Shown: positions 5,634 through 5,948 of the stretch, piece after piece
Layout of the letters: each line of letters begins with the position of its first letter
Position numbering within the stretch: the first letter of the stretch is position 1
From: Bacteroidales bacterium
Lineage (GTDB): Bacteria > Bacteroidota > Bacteroidia > Bacteroidales > JAOZQN01
DNA: 5,948 nt
Assembly (NCBI GenBank): GCA_029938985.1
Contig: JAOZTW010000345.1
Location: 1 to 5,948 of the forward strand
Direction of reading: 5' to 3'
The notes under the pieces: model-generated
Told to the model about the DNA's origin: nothing
Database searches by the model: none
What the model saw: only the letters and a program-made list of their open reading frames with translations
Program-made: the position numbers and the translations under genes

Positions 5634-5716
5634 ATTATTGTGGTTTTAGAATATCAATTTTGCAAAGTTCCTATTTTTTTTGAGAAATACAAATTTTCTA
5701 CATTAAATAATAATAA

Positions 5717-5724
5717 TATCTTTG
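5717..5724 (+). promoter_or_regulatory. Possible -7 promoter element directed rightward
   Basis: TATCTTTG is an exact match to the Bacteroidota -7 consensus TAnnTTTG. At the expected -33 position there is only TTTT (5694-5697) instead of TTTG. If active it would transcribe through the heptamer repeat array toward a gene beyond the right edge, divergently from mutL. Confidence 0.3.
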
Positions 5725-5736
5725 CACACTTTTTTC

Positions 5737-5792
5737 AATTAAGAATTAGGAATTAAGAATTAGGAATTAGGAATTAAGAATTAGGAATTAAA
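5737..5792 (+). repeat. Eight-unit 7-bp tandem repeat upstream of mutL
   Basis: Eight consecutive heptamers read AATTAAG, AATTAGG, AATTAAG, AATTAGG, AATTAGG, AATTAAG, AATTAGG and AATTAAA. The array lies 104-159 bases upstream of the mutL start. Units differ only at positions 6 and 7. Heptamer arrays of this kind occur in intergenic regions of several AT-rich bacteria and may change length by strand slippage. A 21-bp piece of the pattern recurs inverted at 3792-3812. Confidence 0.85.
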
Positions 5793-5948
5793 AAATTTAC
5801 ACTCTAAAATACAATTATTTATAAAAATTGTTGTTAAAAAATAAAGTTTTCCAACATAATAATATTTATGGAACAATAATTTATAAAATTAGATTATTAA
5901 CTAAAGTTTTTGCTTTCATTTTATATTGATTATCAATAATATATAAAA

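Larger units (their letters stand above)
5634..5948. other. Upstream region of mutL, no gene seen
   Basis: This 315-bp stretch runs to the window edge and is strongly AT-rich. It contains the heptamer tandem repeat (5737-5792), one rightward -7-like motif (5717-5724), a weak 6-bp inverted repeat ACAATT/AATTGT (5811-5816 and 5826-5831), and the palindrome TATTGATTATCAATA (5924-5938), which could be an operator for a gene beyond the window. I found no convincing mutL promoter: on the minus strand, TAGGAACTTTG close to the start has the right end sequence but the wrong internal spacing for TAnnTTTG. Confidence 0.5.

Noticed and set aside
5665..5680. A mutL promoter on the minus strand at TAGGAACTTTG
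   Set aside because: The TA and TTTG are separated by five bases instead of two, and no well-spaced TTTG partner is found, so it does not meet the Bacteroidota consensus.

Overview
The window is AT-rich DNA from a member of the Bacteroidota. Three things point there: a C-terminal type IX secretion (T9SS) sorting domain on the second gene, a membrane-spanning TPR/AraC-type regulator of a kind common in this phylum, and start codons with no Shine-Dalgarno sequence. I cannot assign a genus.

Layout: (1) 1-73, a leader region with an imperfect inverted repeat. (2) 74-1711 (+), a signal peptide/TPR/transmembrane/AraC-HTH regulator. (3) 1712-2043, an intergenic region that opens with a long two-part hairpin just after the stop codon. 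(4) 2044-3255 (+), a secreted six-bladed kelch propeller with a T9SS sorting domain. (5) 3256-3812, a 557-bp convergent intergenic region packed with palindromic repeats. (6) 3813-5633 (-), mutL, the mismatch-repair ATPase. (7) 5634-5948, the mutL upstream region, with a 7-bp tandem repeat and otherwise featureless AT-rich DNA.

The coding content is ordinary; the convergent region between the kelch gene and mutL is the notable part. It holds a 166-bp non-coding element (3593-3758) with 21-bp terminal inverted repeats (19/21 matching) and a perfect 6-bp flanking direct repeat, TGATTT. That is the structure expected of a MITE. Inside are two hairpins built from four copies of AACTTTGNCAAAGTT, whose variable centre changes in a compensatory way. 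Next to it (3443-3552) is a pair of inverted GTAG/GTAA-led palindromes that look like a REP/BIME unit. A third, solitary copy of the MITE end lies just after the kelch stop codon. One MITE hairpin followed by a T-run probably terminates the mutL transcript.

Functionally, the TPR/AraC protein may sense something in the periplasm and control nearby genes, perhaps the kelch gene, but nothing in the sequence proves the link. mutL is a separate, housekeeping, oppositely oriented unit. Its C-terminal endonuclease motifs are degenerate, and a 21-bp heptamer-derived sequence flanks it in inverted orientation.
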